Counted from the first letter of the stretch, positions 1-9,669 are shown. The stretch: DNA of 64,000 bases from Leisingera aquaemixtae (GCF_001458395.1 NZ_CYSR01000022.1:124001-188000); one strand, 5' to 3'. A program made the numbers and translations. The notes: generated by a model not told the origin, from the letters alone.

Positions 1-558
1 GGCTTTGGCTTTGTCCTGGCCCGCAAGGCGGAAATCGAGGCAGCAGAGGGCAACAGCCATTCGCTGTCCCTGGATGTGCATGCGCAATGGGCCGCGCTGG
101 AGACGACCGGCCAGTGGCGGTTCACGCCGCCGACGCATGTTGCGGCCTCCTTCCTGGAGGCGCTGCGCGCGCATGAAGCGGAGGGCGGGGTGGCGGCGCG
201 CGGCGCGCGTTATGCCAGGAACCGCGGTGTGGTGGTGGCGGGGATGCGGCAGCTGGGGTTTGAGACCCTGCTGGACAGCCGCTGGCTGAGCCCCATCATC
301 GTCACATTCTTTTGCCCTGCGGACCGTAACTTCGAGTTCAGCCGCTTTTACGATCTGATGAAGGCGAAGGGCTTTATCCTCTACCCGGGCAAGCTGACGG
401 TGGTGGACAGCTTCCGCATCGGCTGCATCGGGCAGATGGACGAACATGTGATGCGGCGGGTTGTGGCCGCCGCCAAGGAAACCCTGGCCGAAATGGGGGT
501 CGCCAGCGCGGCGCCGCCCGCTGCGGCCCTGAAAGAACGCGCCAAACTGGCCGCCTGA
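1..558 (+). CDS. phnW: 2-aminoethylphosphonate--pyruvate transaminase, C-terminal part (cut by window start)
   Basis: PLP enzyme that converts 2-aminoethylphosphonate plus pyruvate to phosphonoacetaldehyde plus alanine, the first step of the pathway completed by the next two genes. Only the last 185 residues are visible; frame 1 is open from base 1 and the start lies upstream. The segment opens GFGFVLARKAEIE, followed by SLSLDVHAQW and TGQWRFTPPTHV, the substrate-site region typical of PhnW rather than of other class V aminotransferases. The PLP lysine is outside the window. The stop is 20 bp before phnA, so the genes are probably co-transcribed. The family and the two neighbours make the call firm. 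Confidence 0.93.
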   Translation, partial: GFGFVLARKAEIEAAEGNSHSLSLDVHAQWAALETTGQWRFTPPTHVAASFLEALRAHEAEGGVAARGARYARNRGVVVAGMRQLGFETLLDSRWLSPIIVTFFCPADRNFEFSRFYDLMKAKGFILYPGKLTVVDSFRIGCIGQMDEHVMRRVVAAAKETLAEMGVASAAPPAAALKERAKLAA

Positions 559-578
559 GACACAAAGGACTTCAAGAC

Positions 579-1838
579 ATGACCACTGGAACCCCCTTTA
601 CCGGGCCTGTCACCGCCAACGGGCGCAGCTATCCGGCGCCCAAGGTTCCGGCGATTGCGATTTGCCTGGACGGCTGCGAGCCGGAGTACCTGGAGACGGC
701 CATCGCCAAGGGGCTGATGCCAACGCTGAAGCGGATCCGCGAGACTGGCACGGACCGGCTGGCGCATTCGGTGATCCCGTCCTTCACAAATCCCAACAAC
801 CTCAGCATCGCGACGGGCCGGCCGCCCGCGGTGCACGGGATCTGCGGCAACTACCTGATCGACCCGGACACAGGCGAAGAAGTGATGATGAACGACGTGC
901 GGTTTTTGCGCGCGCCCACCATCTTTTCGCAATTCTACGAGGCGGGCTGCCGGGTTGCCGTGGTCACCGCCAAGGACAAGCTGCGGGCGCTTTTGGGGGC
1001 GGGCCTCAGGTTCGACGAAAACCGGGCGGTCGCGTTCTCCTCGGAGCGGTCGGGGGAGACCACCAAGGCGGAGCACGGCATTGATAACGCCAGCGCATGG
1101 CTCGGCATGGCGGTGCCGGAGGTCTATTCGGCGGAGCTGAGCGAGTTTGTCTTTGCCGCCGGGGTAAAGCTGTTGCAGGAGTTCCGGCCGGACGTGATGT
1201 ACCTGTCGACCACCGACTACATCCAGCACAAGTTCGCCCCGGACCAGCAGGGCGCGCTGGACTTCTATGCGATGTTCGACAGGTATCTGGCGCAACTGGA
1301 TGAAACGGGCGCGGCCATCGTGGTGACTGCCGATCACGGCATGAAACCCAAGCACCACGCCGACGGGTCGCCCAATGTGGTCTACCTGCAGGATTACCTG
1401 GATGAAAGCCTGGGCGCGGGAAAGGCCCGAGTGATCCTGCCGATTACCGATCCCTACGTCGTCCACCACGGCGCGCTGGGGTCTTTTGCAACCGTGTACC
1501 TGCCCGATGGCGTGATAATGAGCGAGATCATTCCGCAGATTGAGGGCCTGGACGGGATCACCCATGTCTTGGATCAGGATGAGGCCGTGCGCCGCTTTGA
1601 GCTGCCAAAGGACCGGATCGGCCATCTGGTGGTGATCTCCGGCGAGAATGTCACGATTGGCACCTCGGCCCACCGCCACGACCTGGCCGCGCTGAAGGAG
1701 CCATTGCGCAGCCACGGCGGGCTGACGGAACAGGAGGTGCCCTTTATCGTGAACCGGGTTCTGGACCTGCCGGAGCAGCCTGAAACTTTGCGCAACTTTG
1801 ACGCTTTCTTCTACGCCTGCACCGCGGCGGCGCTGTGA
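579..1838 (+). CDS. phnA: phosphonoacetate hydrolase
   Basis: Zn-dependent alkaline-phosphatase-superfamily enzyme that splits phosphonoacetate into acetate and phosphate. It has 419 residues, the usual length. The nucleophile threonine sits in [14 protein letters not shown] near residue 64. Metal ligands are seen in CLDGCEP (near residue 30), [22 protein letters not shown] and the late RSHGG. The ATG at 579 is the first start after phnW and the upstream base run has AAGGAC. It ends 16 bp before phnY. The trio phnW-phnA-phnY is the known phosphonoacetaldehyde oxidation route described in Sinorhizobium, here in the order W-A-Y. Cytoplasmic. No regulator or transporter for it is inside the window. 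Confidence 0.93.
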   Translation: MTTGTPFTGPVTANGRSYPAPKVPAIAICLDGCEPEYLETAIAKGLMPTLKRIRETGTDRLAHSVIPSFTNPNNLSIATGRPPAVHGICGNYLIDPDTGEEVMMNDVRFLRAPTIFSQFYEAGCRVAVVTAKDKLRALLGAGLRFDENRAVAFSSERSGETTKAEHGIDNASAWLGMAVPEVYSAELSEFVFAAGVKLLQEFRPDVMYLSTTDYIQHKFAPDQQGALDFYAMFDRYLAQLDETGAAIVVTADHGMKPKHHADGSPNVVYLQDYLDESLGAGKARVILPITDPYVVHHGALGSFATVYLPDGVIMSEIIPQIEGLDGITHVLDQDEAVRRFELPKDRIGHLVVISGENVTIGTSAHRHDLAALKEPLRSHGGLTEQEVPFIVNRVLDLPEQPETLRNFDAFFYACTAAAL

Positions 1839-1854
1839 ACCAACGGGGGACGCT

Positions 1855-3303
1855 ATGACCAGTATCGAAATCCGCAACGAGGGCATGCGCATCGGCGGCG
1901 AGGCCGTTTTTACCGAAGCAACCGTGCCGGTCCACTACCCCTACACCGGGGAACTGGTCGGCACCGTGCCCGCAGGGCAGGCGGAGCACGCCCGCATGGC
2001 GTTTGAGATTGCGGCGAACTACAGGCCCAGGCTCACCCGCTACGAGCGCAGCCAAATTCTGCAGCGGGCTGGCGAGCTGATCGGCGAGAAGCGCGGCTGG
2101 CTGGCCGAATGGCTGGTGCTGGAGCTGGGCATCAGCCGCCAGCATGCGATCTATGAGACCAAGCGGGCACAGGACGTCTTTCAGTTCGCCGCGGCGGAGG
2201 CACTGAAGGACGATGGCGAGATCTTCTCCTGCGACCTGACCCACAACGGCAAGGCGCGCAAGATCTTCACCAAGCGCGAGCCGGTCCGGGTGATCTCGGC
2301 GATCACCCCGTTCAACCATCCGCTTAACATGGTCAGCCACAAGGTCGCGCCGGCGATTGCGACCAACAACTGCATGGTCTGCAAGCCGACGGAGCTGACA
2401 CCGCTGACCTGCATCGCGCTGGCCGACATTTTGTACGAGGCGGGCCTGCCGCCGGAGATGTTCCAGGTGGTCACCGGCTGGCCGCAGGACATCGGTGACG
2501 AGATGATCACCAATGAAAACATCGACATCATCACCTTCACCGGCGGCGTGCCGGTGGGCAAGATGATCGCCGAGAAGGGCGTTTATAAGCGCCAGGCGCT
2601 GGAGCTGGGGGGCAACGACCCGCTGATCGTGCTGAATGACCTGTCCGGCGATGATCTGGACAAGGCCGCCGCCATCGCCGTCGCCGGGGCCACCGGCAAT
2701 TCCGGCCAGCGCTGCACCGCCATCAAGCGCATCCTGGTGCAGGAAAGCGTTGCGGACCGCTTCGTGCCGCTGGTGTTGGAAAAGGCCCGGAAGATCAGGT
2801 TTGGCGATCCGCAGGACCCTGAAACGGAACTGGGCTGCGTGATCCATGAACCGGCGGCCGAACTGTTCGAGAACCGGGTTTTGCAGGCGGAACGGGCGGG
2901 CGCCGAAATCCTCTATCACCCCGGCCGTCAGGGGGCGCTGCTGCCGCCGATCGTCGTGGACAAGGTGCCCCACGGCAGCGAGCTGGTGATGGAGGAGACC
3001 TTTGGCCCGATCATCCCGATCGTGCGGGTGCCGGATGATGACGCAGAGGTGATGCGGATCTCGAACTCCACCCAATTCGGCCTGTCATCGGGCGTCTGCA
3101 CCAACGATCTGAACCGGGCGATTGCCTATATCAACGGGCTGGACGTCGGCACCTGCAACATCTGGGAGCAGCCCGGCTACCGCATCGAAATGTCCCCGTT
3201 CGGCGGCATCAAGGACAGCGGCAACGGGGTCAAGGAAGGGGTCATCGAAGCGATGAAGTTCTTCACCAATGTGAAGACCTATTCGCTGCCCTGGCCGGAC
3301 TGA
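1855..3303 (+). CDS. phnY: phosphonoacetaldehyde dehydrogenase
   Basis: NAD-dependent aldehyde dehydrogenase that oxidises phosphonoacetaldehyde to phosphonoacetate, linking PhnW and PhnA. From ATG 1855 it has 482 residues, normal for the family. The catalytic cysteine is C287 in [11 protein letters not shown] and the general base is E250 in LELGGND; both lie four residues before the published S. meliloti PhnY positions, which supports this start. The frame is open further upstream but that would overlap the end of phnA. The ATG follows a purine-rich GGGGGAC. The gene ends the phn operon and converges on the photolyase gene after 36 bp of GC-rich inverted repeat without a T run. Confidence 0.93.
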   Translation: MTSIEIRNEGMRIGGEAVFTEATVPVHYPYTGELVGTVPAGQAEHARMAFEIAANYRPRLTRYERSQILQRAGELIGEKRGWLAEWLVLELGISRQHAIYETKRAQDVFQFAAAEALKDDGEIFSCDLTHNGKARKIFTKREPVRVISAITPFNHPLNMVSHKVAPAIATNNCMVCKPTELTPLTCIALADILYEAGLPPEMFQVVTGWPQDIGDEMITNENIDIITFTGGVPVGKMIAEKGVYKRQALELGGNDPLIVLNDLSGDDLDKAAAIAVAGATGNSGQRCTAIKRILVQESVADRFVPLVLEKARKIRFGDPQDPETELGCVIHEPAAELFENRVLQAERAGAEILYHPGRQGALLPPIVVDKVPHGSELVMEETFGPIIPIVRVPDDDAEVMRISNSTQFGLSSGVCTNDLNRAIAYINGLDVGTCNIWEQPGYRIEMSPFGGIKDSGNGVKEGVIEAMKFFTNVKTYSLPWPD

Positions 3304-3339
3304 CCCCCGGCCCGGGCGGGGCCCGCCCCGCGCCTGCGT

Positions 3340-4887
3340 TCAAAGCCGGTCCAGCACCTTCTGCGCGCTGTCTAGGTATTCCTTCTGCCGCGGCCCGGAC
3401 ATCCTGTCCCAGGTGCTGTAGGCCCGTTTCAGGCGCGGATTGTTGCGCAGCTTGTCCCGGTTGCCCACCAGGAAATCCCAGTACAGCGGGTTGAACGGGC
3501 AGGCGTCCTCGCCGGTCTTCTTGGTCACGCTGTAGCGGCAGCCTGCGCAATGGTCGGACATCTTGTTGATGTAATTGCCGCTGGCGGCATAGGGTTTCGA
3601 TCCCAGCAGGCCGCCGTCGGCATACTGGCTCATGCCGATCACATTGGGGGCCTCCACCCATTCATAGGCGTCGGCGTAGACCGCCAGATACCATTCATGC
3701 ACCTGATGCGGATCGACGCCCGCCAGCATGGCGAAATTCCCCGTCACCATCAGCCGCTGGATGTGATGGGCATAGGCCTCGTCGCGGGTTTGGCTGACCG
3801 CGGCCGCCACGCAGGCCATGTCCGTGTCAGCGGTCCAGTAGAAGCCGGGCAGGGGACGGATGGCCTCCAGAAAGTTCTTCTCGGTATAGCCCGGCATGTT
3901 GCGCCAGTAGATCCCGCGCACGTATTCGCGCCAGCCGATGATCTGGCGGATGAACCCCTCGGCCGCATTGAGGGGGGCATCGCCCTCGTAATAGGCCCGC
4001 TCCACCCGGCGGCAGACCTCCAGCGGCTCCAGCAGGCCTGCATTGATGTACTGCGACAGGACGGAGTGGTAGAGAAACTTCTCCCCCTCCAGCATCGCAT
4101 CCTGATAATCGCCGAAGTTCGGCAGCGCCTCCCCGGCGAAGCGCTCCAGGGCCGCCAGCGCATCCTCGCGGGTCACTGCGAACCAGAACGGGCGCAGGGT
4201 GCCGAAGTGATCGCCGAACTGCTCCTCCACCAGATCAAGAACCTCCTCCGTGATCTCATCCGGGGTGGTTTCCGGCGGCTTAGGCAGCGTCAGGCCGTCC
4301 TCAGCGGGCTTGCGGTTTTCGTGATCGAAGTTCCATTGGCCGCCCTCCGGCTCATCGCCGTCCATCAGCAGCCCGGTTTCGCGGCGCATCTCGCGGTAGA
4401 AATACTCCATCCGCAGCTGCTTGCGGCCCTCGGCCCACTCGCCAAACCGCTCATGGGAACACAGAAACCGGCTGTCTTGCAGCATATCGAGGGGAATATC
4501 CGCCGCCTCCGCCCAGTCCTCAAAGGCCGATTTCAGCCGGTATTCGCCGGGTTCGGTCACAACCACGCGGGCAACCGGATGCGCCTCGCGCAGCCGGGCG
4601 ACCTCGCCGGTCAGGCTGCCGGTGTTGTCCGGGTCGTCCAGCCGCACGTAATGCACCTGCCAGCCGTCGTCCTTGAGCGCCTTGGCGAAATGGCGCATGG
4701 CCGAAAACAGAAACGCGATCTTTTTCTTGTGGTGCCGGACATAACCGGCTTCCTCCGCAACTTCCGCCATCAGGACGATGTCGCGGTCAGGGTCTGCGTC
4801 CTTGAGCGCGGCGATGTTGCGGGTGAGCTGATCGCCCAGAATGAGGATGAGGCTGCGGCCGGCGGGCTGATCGTCAGAGGCGGTCAT
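3340..4887 (-). CDS. Fe-S cluster prokaryotic photolyase/cryptochrome (PhrB/CryB type)
   Basis: Flavoprotein of the FeS-BCP class, which repairs (6-4) photoproducts or acts as a light sensor. 515 residues: an N-terminal alpha/beta antenna domain from LILILGDQLTRN, then the helical FAD domain. Four cysteines expected to hold the 4Fe-4S cluster are at 359, 447, 450 and 463 (DHCAGC, DACPFN). They are offset by exactly nine from the Agrobacterium PhrB cysteines 350, 438, 441 and 454. It is the last gene of the minus-strand operon that begins with the FAD oxidoreductase and lies 18 bp behind the DUF3833 gene. Photolyase genes are known RpoE targets in Rhodobacter, which fits the RpoE promoter at the head of this operon. 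Repair versus signalling cannot be told from sequence. Confidence 0.9.
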   Translation of the reverse strand: MTASDDQPAGRSLILILGDQLTRNIAALKDADPDRDIVLMAEVAEEAGYVRHHKKKIAFLFSAMRHFAKALKDDGWQVHYVRLDDPDNTGSLTGEVARLREAHPVARVVVTEPGEYRLKSAFEDWAEAADIPLDMLQDSRFLCSHERFGEWAEGRKQLRMEYFYREMRRETGLLMDGDEPEGGQWNFDHENRKPAEDGLTLPKPPETTPDEITEEVLDLVEEQFGDHFGTLRPFWFAVTREDALAALERFAGEALPNFGDYQDAMLEGEKFLYHSVLSQYINAGLLEPLEVCRRVERAYYEGDAPLNAAEGFIRQIIGWREYVRGIYWRNMPGYTEKNFLEAIRPLPGFYWTADTDMACVAAAVSQTRDEAYAHHIQRLMVTGNFAMLAGVDPHQVHEWYLAVYADAYEWVEAPNVIGMSQYADGGLLGSKPYAASGNYINKMSDHCAGCRYSVTKKTGEDACPFNPLYWDFLVGNRDKLRNNPRLKRAYSTWDRMSGPRQKEYLDSAQKVLDRL

Positions 4888-4905
4888 CGGGTGTCACCGC
4901 CGGGC

Positions 4906-5454
4906 TCAGCTGGCAGGCCGCATGGTGGCGACCAGCTCCGCGGCCTTGAGGCCGAATTTGCGCATCTCCGATTTGTTCATGATCACCCCGTTTGCGGTGA
5001 GATACAGCCAGTCGGTGGCCTGCAGCGTGTGCCCGCCTGCGCTTTCGGGCAGGATGATCTCGTAGGTCAGCTGCACGGTGGAGCCGGACACGATGCCCTT
5101 GGCCTCTCCGGCAAGGTCATCGGCTGTGGCGGTGAACGTGTTGCCGGGCCCAAGGGTGAGAAACCATTTCCGGCTTTGGGTAACGCCGTTGGAATAGGTG
5201 AATTCCTCGCTCAGCGTGCCGGTATCGCCGTCCCATTCGCCCACCATCCTGGCGGTGAAGCTGTTGGCCATCTTGCCGGTGGGGCCGAAAATCACCCCTT
5301 CCGACAGGATCTCGCCAGAGAGGTGCTTGGTCAGGATGAACTGCGGGCCTTTGTCCGCGTAATCCTCCGGGGACTGGAAGCGGAAGCTGAACAGATAGGT
5401 TTTTGCGATCATCGCAAGCACGATGAGGGCGAGGGCGAGGGTCAGGAGTTTCAT
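4906..5454 (-). CDS. DUF3833 family protein, membrane-anchored or exported
   Basis: 182-residue protein of the DUF3833 family, whose function is not known. An N-terminal hydrophobic stretch (LLTLALALIVLAMIAKTYL) acts as a signal or anchor with no lipobox cysteine, so the rest probably faces the periplasm. The body has the family run of beta strands, with GEWDGDTGTLSEEFTYSNG and RKWFLTLGPGNTF. Its ATG overlaps the stop of the MFS gene (ATGA), indicating translational coupling. The position inside the RpoE-type operon suggests a lipid or membrane-related role in singlet-oxygen stress; that is inference. Confidence 0.85.
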   Translation of the reverse strand: MKLLTLALALIVLAMIAKTYLFSFRFQSPEDYADKGPQFILTKHLSGEILSEGVIFGPTGKMANSFTARMVGEWDGDTGTLSEEFTYSNGVTQSRKWFLTLGPGNTFTATADDLAGEAKGIVSGSTVQLTYEIILPESAGGHTLQATDWLYLTANGVIMNKSEMRKFGLKAAELVATMRPAS

Positions 5455-6680
5455 GCGGTTGCTCTTTCTGATGGCAGGGTCAGGGCAAAGGCGAAGGCGG
5501 CGGTTTTCAGAACGCAGGGCAGGACGGCATAGGCCAGGGCCAGCGCGCTCAGCGCTTGCGGGCTGTTGTCCGCCCCGGGCTGGAAGCCCTGCTGTTCGAG
5601 CAGCGGCAGCGCCAGGGCGGCGGCCAGCGCCAGCGCCAGCTTGCCGGCAAAGGACCAGATCCCGAAGGCAGCGGAGGCGTTGAGGCCCGCGCGGGTCAGC
5701 GCGATGCTGAACATGGCGGGCAGCAGCACCATGTCAGCGCCCAGGGTGGCGCCCGACACCGCGCAGATCACCGCAAAGCCCAGCAGGCTGCCCGGCCCCA
5801 GAAAGGCTGCGCCGGCAAAGCTGGCAATGGCCAGCGGCATGGCGATCAGCAAGGTCTGTTTCGCCCCGATCCGCTGGCTGAGGCGCGCCCACAGCGGCAC
5901 GCTGAGCCCGGCGCAGAGGAAAAACAGCACCAGCAGCGGCCCTGCATAGGCGGGCAGGTGCAGCCGGTCCTCGACAAAGAACAGGAACAGGGTGGAGGTC
6001 AGCGCCACCGGCAGGCTGTTGAGCACCGCCAGCGCCAGCAGGCGCACCGCGCCGGCCTGGGTCAGCGCCATCGCCGACAGCGGCTGGCCGGTGACCGCCG
6101 GGCGGCTCCACATGGGCCGGGTGGCCGCAGCGGTCAGCAGGGCAAAGCCGCCGAGGGCCAGGCCAAAGGCGGCATAGCCCTGGCCCGCGGCTCCGAGCGC
6201 CACCAGAACCGCCGGCGCGATGGCGGCAAAGATCACACCGCTCAGCATTCCCGCCTCGCGGAAGGCGGCCAGCCTCATCAGTTCGCGCGGGGTGGAATGA
6301 TTGGCTAGCGTGGCGCTGCGGCCATAGAGCAGGATCATGCCCAGGCTGTAGGCCGAAAACAGCAACAGCAGGATCAGCACCAGCTTGGGCACCGCAAGGG
6401 GGCCGGCAGAGAGGGTGAACAGCAGCGGAAACCCGATGGCCAGCCCGCCCGCAGCCGCCAGCGCGAACCAGCGCTGCGCCTGCGGCCAGCGGTCGATGGC
6501 CCAGCCGATCAGCGGGTCCTGAACCAGATCGAACAGGCGGATCGCCAAGAGGATGCCGCCAAGCACCCCCAGGCCGATCCCCAATGTCACCGAGGCAAAC
6601 TGCGGCAGGTGAATATAAAGCGGGATCCCCGCCGAGGCGAGCATCATCGCATAGAGGCTGACGCGTGGATACAGCATCAT
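5451..6680 (-). CDS. MFS transporter, GPH/MFS_2-like
   Basis: 409-residue integral membrane protein with about 12 hydrophobic segments along its whole length. After the first segment comes LFDLVQDPLIGWAIDRWP, the D-x(3)-DPxxG signature of the glycoside-pentoside-hexuronide and lysophospholipid symporter branch of the MFS. Substrate unknown. It begins within a TGATG junction with the stop of the upstream chalcone-isomerase-like gene and ends in ATGA overlap with the DUF3833 gene, so the three are coupled. Since its operon partners modify membrane lipids, a lipid-related substrate is possible, but nothing in the sequence proves it. Confidence 0.85.
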   Translation of the reverse strand: MMLYPRVSLYAMMLASAGIPLYIHLPQFASVTLGIGLGVLGGILLAIRLFDLVQDPLIGWAIDRWPQAQRWFALAAAGGLAIGFPLLFTLSAGPLAVPKLVLILLLLFSAYSLGMILLYGRSATLANHSTPRELMRLAAFREAGMLSGVIFAAIAPAVLVALGAAGQGYAAFGLALGGFALLTAAATRPMWSRPAVTGQPLSAMALTQAGAVRLLALAVLNSLPVALTSTLFLFFVEDRLHLPAYAGPLLVLFFLCAGLSVPLWARLSQRIGAKQTLLIAMPLAIASFAGAAFLGPGSLLGFAVICAVSGATLGADMVLLPAMFSIALTRAGLNASAAFGIWSFAGKLALALAAALALPLLEQQGFQPGADNSPQALSALALAYAVLPCVLKTAAFAFALTLPSERATA

Positions 6681-7171
6681 CAGCCCAGAAGCGCGCGGGT
6701 GAACCGGGCAGAGCGGGTGTTTGCGCCGACAAAGATCGACATGAAGCCGCGCTTGATGCCCGGCTGGCTCAGGGTGCAGGCGGTGCGCCCGTTGCGCAGG
6801 AACGTCACCCGGTCCGGCCCCTGGCTGACGGCCAGATAGCGGTCGCCGGGGGAGACGGCCTGGAAACAGGCCTCAAAGCGGGCGCGGGCCGGGGCGGGAT
6901 GCCCCAGGCGCCGCATCTCGCGCAGGGTGGATTCGACCAGATCCTTCTGGCTCAGCCGGCGCTGATAGGTCAGCTCGATCCCGAAATCCTGCGACCAGTC
7001 CAAAGGCGCTGCGCCCCGCGTGAACAGCCGCGCCTGATAGACCGGAGAACCAAGGAACCGGAACGTCGCCGCGCCGCGCTGTTCGGCCCCCGGCAGCAGC
7101 GACTGCACCGGAGAGGCAAACCCAGCCGCCGGAACCGCCAGCAGGCACAGGGTCAGAAGCAGCCTACGCAT
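6680..7171 (-). CDS. chalcone isomerase-like exported protein
   Basis: 163-residue protein of the bacterial chalcone-isomerase-like family. The start at 7171 is chosen because it gives a clean signal peptide (MRRLLLTLCLLAVPAAGFAS). The mature part carries FLGSPVYQARLFTRGAAPLDW and FELTYQRRLSQKDLVEST-like elements, as in periplasmic CHI-like proteins of proteobacteria. These proteins are related to fatty-acid-binding CHI folds, and a plant-type flavonoid reaction is unlikely. It overlaps the end of the Cfa-like gene by 8 bp. Context suggests binding or handling of an acyl chain or lipid product made by its neighbours; this is inference. Confidence 0.8.
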   Translation of the reverse strand: MRRLLLTLCLLAVPAAGFASPVQSLLPGAEQRGAATFRFLGSPVYQARLFTRGAAPLDWSQDFGIELTYQRRLSQKDLVESTLREMRRLGHPAPARARFEACFQAVSPGDRYLAVSQGPDRVTFLRNGRTACTLSQPGIKRGFMSIFVGANTRSARFTRALLG

Positions 7172-8321
7172 GGGCCAGCTCCACCTGCACCACATTAGTG
7201 TGGCCGATGGCAAAGGAGGCGGCGCAGATCTCCAGATAGTACTGCCAGTTGCGGAAGAACGCCTCGCCATAGCCCAGTTCCGCGATCCGGCGCTTCTGCG
7301 CGGCCAGGCGCTCTGCCCAGATCCGGCAGGTGCGGGCGTAATCCTGGCCGAAGGCGAAACTGTCCGCGACCTGCAGCCCGGCCGATTTTGCCTGCTGCGC
7401 GATCACCTGGTCGGACAGCAGCATGCCGCCGGGAAAGACATACTGGCGGATATAGTCGGAGGAGGTCCGGTAGGTCGGAAAGAAGTCGTCCCGCACGGTG
7501 ATCGCCTGCAGCAGCACCCGGCCGCCTTCGGCCAGGCTGCTTTTGAGCTTGGCGAAATAGCTGGGCCAGTACCGCTCGCCCACGGCCTCGATCATCTCGA
7601 TCGAGACGATGCTGGAGAACTTGCCCTCGATATCGCGGTAGTCGCGCAGCTGGATGTCGGCGCGCCCGTCCAGGCGGCTTTCGGCATAGCTGTGCTGGTT
7701 GCGCGAGATGGTGACGCCGGTCACATCGCGGCCCTCGGCACTGGCTTGTTCGGCAAAACCGCCCCAGCCGCAGCCGATCTCCAGCACTTGCTCGCCATCC
7801 CCCAGCCGTGACAGGATGCGGGCGTTCTTGCGGGTCTGCGCCTGCGCCAGATCATCGCCCTCCGCCGCGAACAGGCCGGAGGAATAGGTCATGCCATCGT
7901 CCAGCCACAGCTGATAGAACTCATTGCCAACATCGTAATGGGCGCGGATGTTCTTGCGCGCGCCGCGCTTGGAGTTGGCCCGCAGCAGGGTGTCGACAAT
8001 GCGGAATTTGGCGCGGTTCAGCGGGCTGGCCTGATCGTAGCTGCCCAGATGCTCGCGGTTGCGCATCGCCAGCTGCATCAGGGCATCGACCGACGGGCTG
8101 TCCCACAGGCCCTGCACATAGGTCTCGCCCAGCCCGACCTGGCCGTGCGCCGCCATCGCGGAAACCGCGGCCCAGACATTGATCTGCATTTCGGCCTCGG
8201 GACCGCTATCGCCGAATTGATAGCGCGCGCCATCCGGGGTGCGCAGCGTCAGCCGCCCCTTACGCAGTCGCGCGCAGGTGTCCAGGAATTCCGACTGAAG
8301 GGCTTTGTCCGTGAATGCCAT
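7164..8321 (-). CDS. cyclopropane-fatty-acyl-phospholipid synthase-like SAM methyltransferase
   Basis: 385-residue cytoplasmic SAM-dependent methyltransferase of the Cfa family. An N-terminal lipid-binding region is followed by the Rossmann fold with motif I VLEIGCGWGGFAEQA near residue 180, then SIEMIEAVGERYWPSYF and a C-terminal FPGGMLLSD segment. The family methylates double bonds of phospholipid acyl chains. In Rhodobacter, relatives in the RpoE regulon make methylated trans-unsaturated acyl chains that become furan fatty acids, which scavenge singlet oxygen. The start at 8321 has AAGGA upstream, but 62 bp of its 5' end also encode the tail of the FAD oxidoreductase. Cyclopropane versus methyl product cannot be decided here. 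Confidence 0.87.
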   Translation of the reverse strand: MAFTDKALQSEFLDTCARLRKGRLTLRTPDGARYQFGDSGPEAEMQINVWAAVSAMAAHGQVGLGETYVQGLWDSPSVDALMQLAMRNREHLGSYDQASPLNRAKFRIVDTLLRANSKRGARKNIRAHYDVGNEFYQLWLDDGMTYSSGLFAAEGDDLAQAQTRKNARILSRLGDGEQVLEIGCGWGGFAEQASAEGRDVTGVTISRNQHSYAESRLDGRADIQLRDYRDIEGKFSSIVSIEMIEAVGERYWPSYFAKLKSSLAEGGRVLLQAITVRDDFFPTYRTSSDYIRQYVFPGGMLLSDQVIAQQAKSAGLQVADSFAFGQDYARTCRIWAERLAAQKRRIAELGYGEAFFRNWQYYLEICAASFAIGHTNVVQVELAHA

Positions 8322-9609
8322 GATCTGTTCCTTTGACCGGAGAGGAGGGGAGAGCGTTCATCATGCGGACAATCCGCATGGCGCTGGCGATACCGTCTTC
8401 GTGAAAGCCGTGGCGGTTGTAGGCGCCGGCAAACCAGGTCCTATTCTGCCCTTGCATCGCCCGGATTTGGTGCTGCGCCCGCAGTGCTGCCTTGTCGAAA
8501 AGCGGATGCGAGAATTCCACCGTGTCATAGACTTTGTCCGCAGGAATGGGGCGGCTCGGATTCAGGGTCACGAACAGCGGATCGCTTTCGGGGATGCTTT
8601 GCAGGCGGTTCATCCAGTAGGTGACGCCAACGCCGCCGTCCTGGCTGCGGTAGGCCCAGCTGGACCAGCAGCTGCGCCGCTTAGGCATCTGGCCTTCGTC
8701 GCAATGCAGAACCGCCGTGTTCGGCTGATAGCGGATCGCCCCCAGCGCTGCGGCCTCTTCCGGTGTGGCATCGGCCCCCAGGATGGCCAGCGCCTGATCG
8801 GAATGGCAGGCAAGGATAATGTCGTCGAACAGGCGCGGGTCTGCGCCCTCTGCCTGCACCGAAACGCCGCCCGCCTGCCGGGTGACCTGCCGGATGGGGC
8901 TGCCGGTGCGGATTTCGCAGCCCCGCGCAATCAGCGCCGCCTCCAGCCGGCGGACATATTCGATGCTGCCGCCCTTGACCGTCCACCACTGGTGTTTGCC
9001 GGTGCCCGCCAGCAGCGCGTGGTTGCGGAAGAAGCGGACCAGCGACTTGGCCGGGAAGGCATCGACGTCGGTGACCGGGGTCGACCAGATCGCGCCGCAC
9101 ATCGGCATCAGGTAATGGTTGCGGAACCAGCTGCCGAGTCCCAGTTCCTCCACCAGCTCGCCAATGGTCTTGTCGTCATCGGTGGCGGCGGCCTCGGCCC
9201 GTTTTCCGAAACGCACGATGTCCGCGACCATCTTGTGAAACTGCGGGCGCACCAGGTTGCGCTTCTGCGCCGCCAGCATCCGCAGGCTGTTCAGCCCGTA
9301 TTCCAGGCGGCCGTCGTCGATGCTGGCGCAAAAGCTCATCTCGCTTTTGATCACCGGCACGTCGAGCTCGCGGAACAGCCGGGTGAGGTAAGGGTAGGTG
9401 ACATAGTTGAACACGATGAAGCCGGTATCGACCGGCTGATCGCCGTTCTTGCCCGCCAGAACCGTGCGGGCATGGCCGCCCAGCCGGGGCGCGGCCTCAA
9501 ACAAGGTGACGTCATGGCTGCCAGCCAGATAATACGCCGCGGACAGTCCGGAAATGCCGCCTCCCGCGATGGCGATCTTGCGGCGTGGCCCCTGAGTTTG
9601 ATCCAGCAT
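8260..9609 (-). CDS. FAD-dependent amine-oxidase-like oxidoreductase/desaturase (NAD(P)-binding)
   Basis: 449-residue flavoprotein. Near its N-terminus is the dinucleotide-binding motif IAIAGGGISGLSAAYYL followed by LFEAAPRLGGHARTV. The middle holds NHYLMPMCGAIWST and the C-terminus FAGAYNRHGFHEDGIASA, all typical of the COG2907 group that travels with DUF1365 and Cfa proteins. Such proteins have been linked to oxidation of methylated acyl chains in furan fatty acid formation. ATG 9609 is the first gene start after a RpoE-type promoter (-10 at 9640-9645) and has AGGGAA upstream. The last 62 bp overlap the Cfa-like gene; the tail after MMNALPSS looks non-conserved. Confidence 0.87.
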   Translation of the reverse strand: MLDQTQGPRRKIAIAGGGISGLSAAYYLAGSHDVTLFEAAPRLGGHARTVLAGKNGDQPVDTGFIVFNYVTYPYLTRLFRELDVPVIKSEMSFCASIDDGRLEYGLNSLRMLAAQKRNLVRPQFHKMVADIVRFGKRAEAAATDDDKTIGELVEELGLGSWFRNHYLMPMCGAIWSTPVTDVDAFPAKSLVRFFRNHALLAGTGKHQWWTVKGGSIEYVRRLEAALIARGCEIRTGSPIRQVTRQAGGVSVQAEGADPRLFDDIILACHSDQALAILGADATPEEAAALGAIRYQPNTAVLHCDEGQMPKRRSCWSSWAYRSQDGGVGVTYWMNRLQSIPESDPLFVTLNPSRPIPADKVYDTVEFSHPLFDKAALRAQHQIRAMQGQNRTWFAGAYNRHGFHEDGIASAMRIVRMMNALPSSPVKGTDHGIHGQSPSVGIPGHLRATA

Positions 9610-9639
9610 GCGACGGTTTTCCCTTGCTGTTGTTTGGAC

Positions 9640-9669
9640 CGGATACGCCGCAGGCAAGAAAGCGGATCA
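9640..9669 (-). promoter_or_regulatory. RpoE-type promoter of the FAD oxidoreductase-photolyase operon
   Basis: Read on the minus strand: -35 TGATCC (9669-9664), 18-bp spacer, -10 TATCCG (9645-9640). The ATG of the FAD oxidoreductase lies 30 bases further on. The same -35 and spacer recur in three other places in this island. TGATCC matches the -35 element known for Rhodobacter RpoE. Confidence 0.75.

Noticed and set aside
381-1892. Long antisense open frame over phnA
   Set aside because: Histidine/arginine/glutamine-rich shadow typical of high-GC DNA; lies entirely over phnA, which has full family motifs.
3550-5532. 660-codon open frame opposite the photolyase gene
   Set aside because: Antisense shadow of the photolyase and DUF3833 genes; no fold motifs and no ribosome site.
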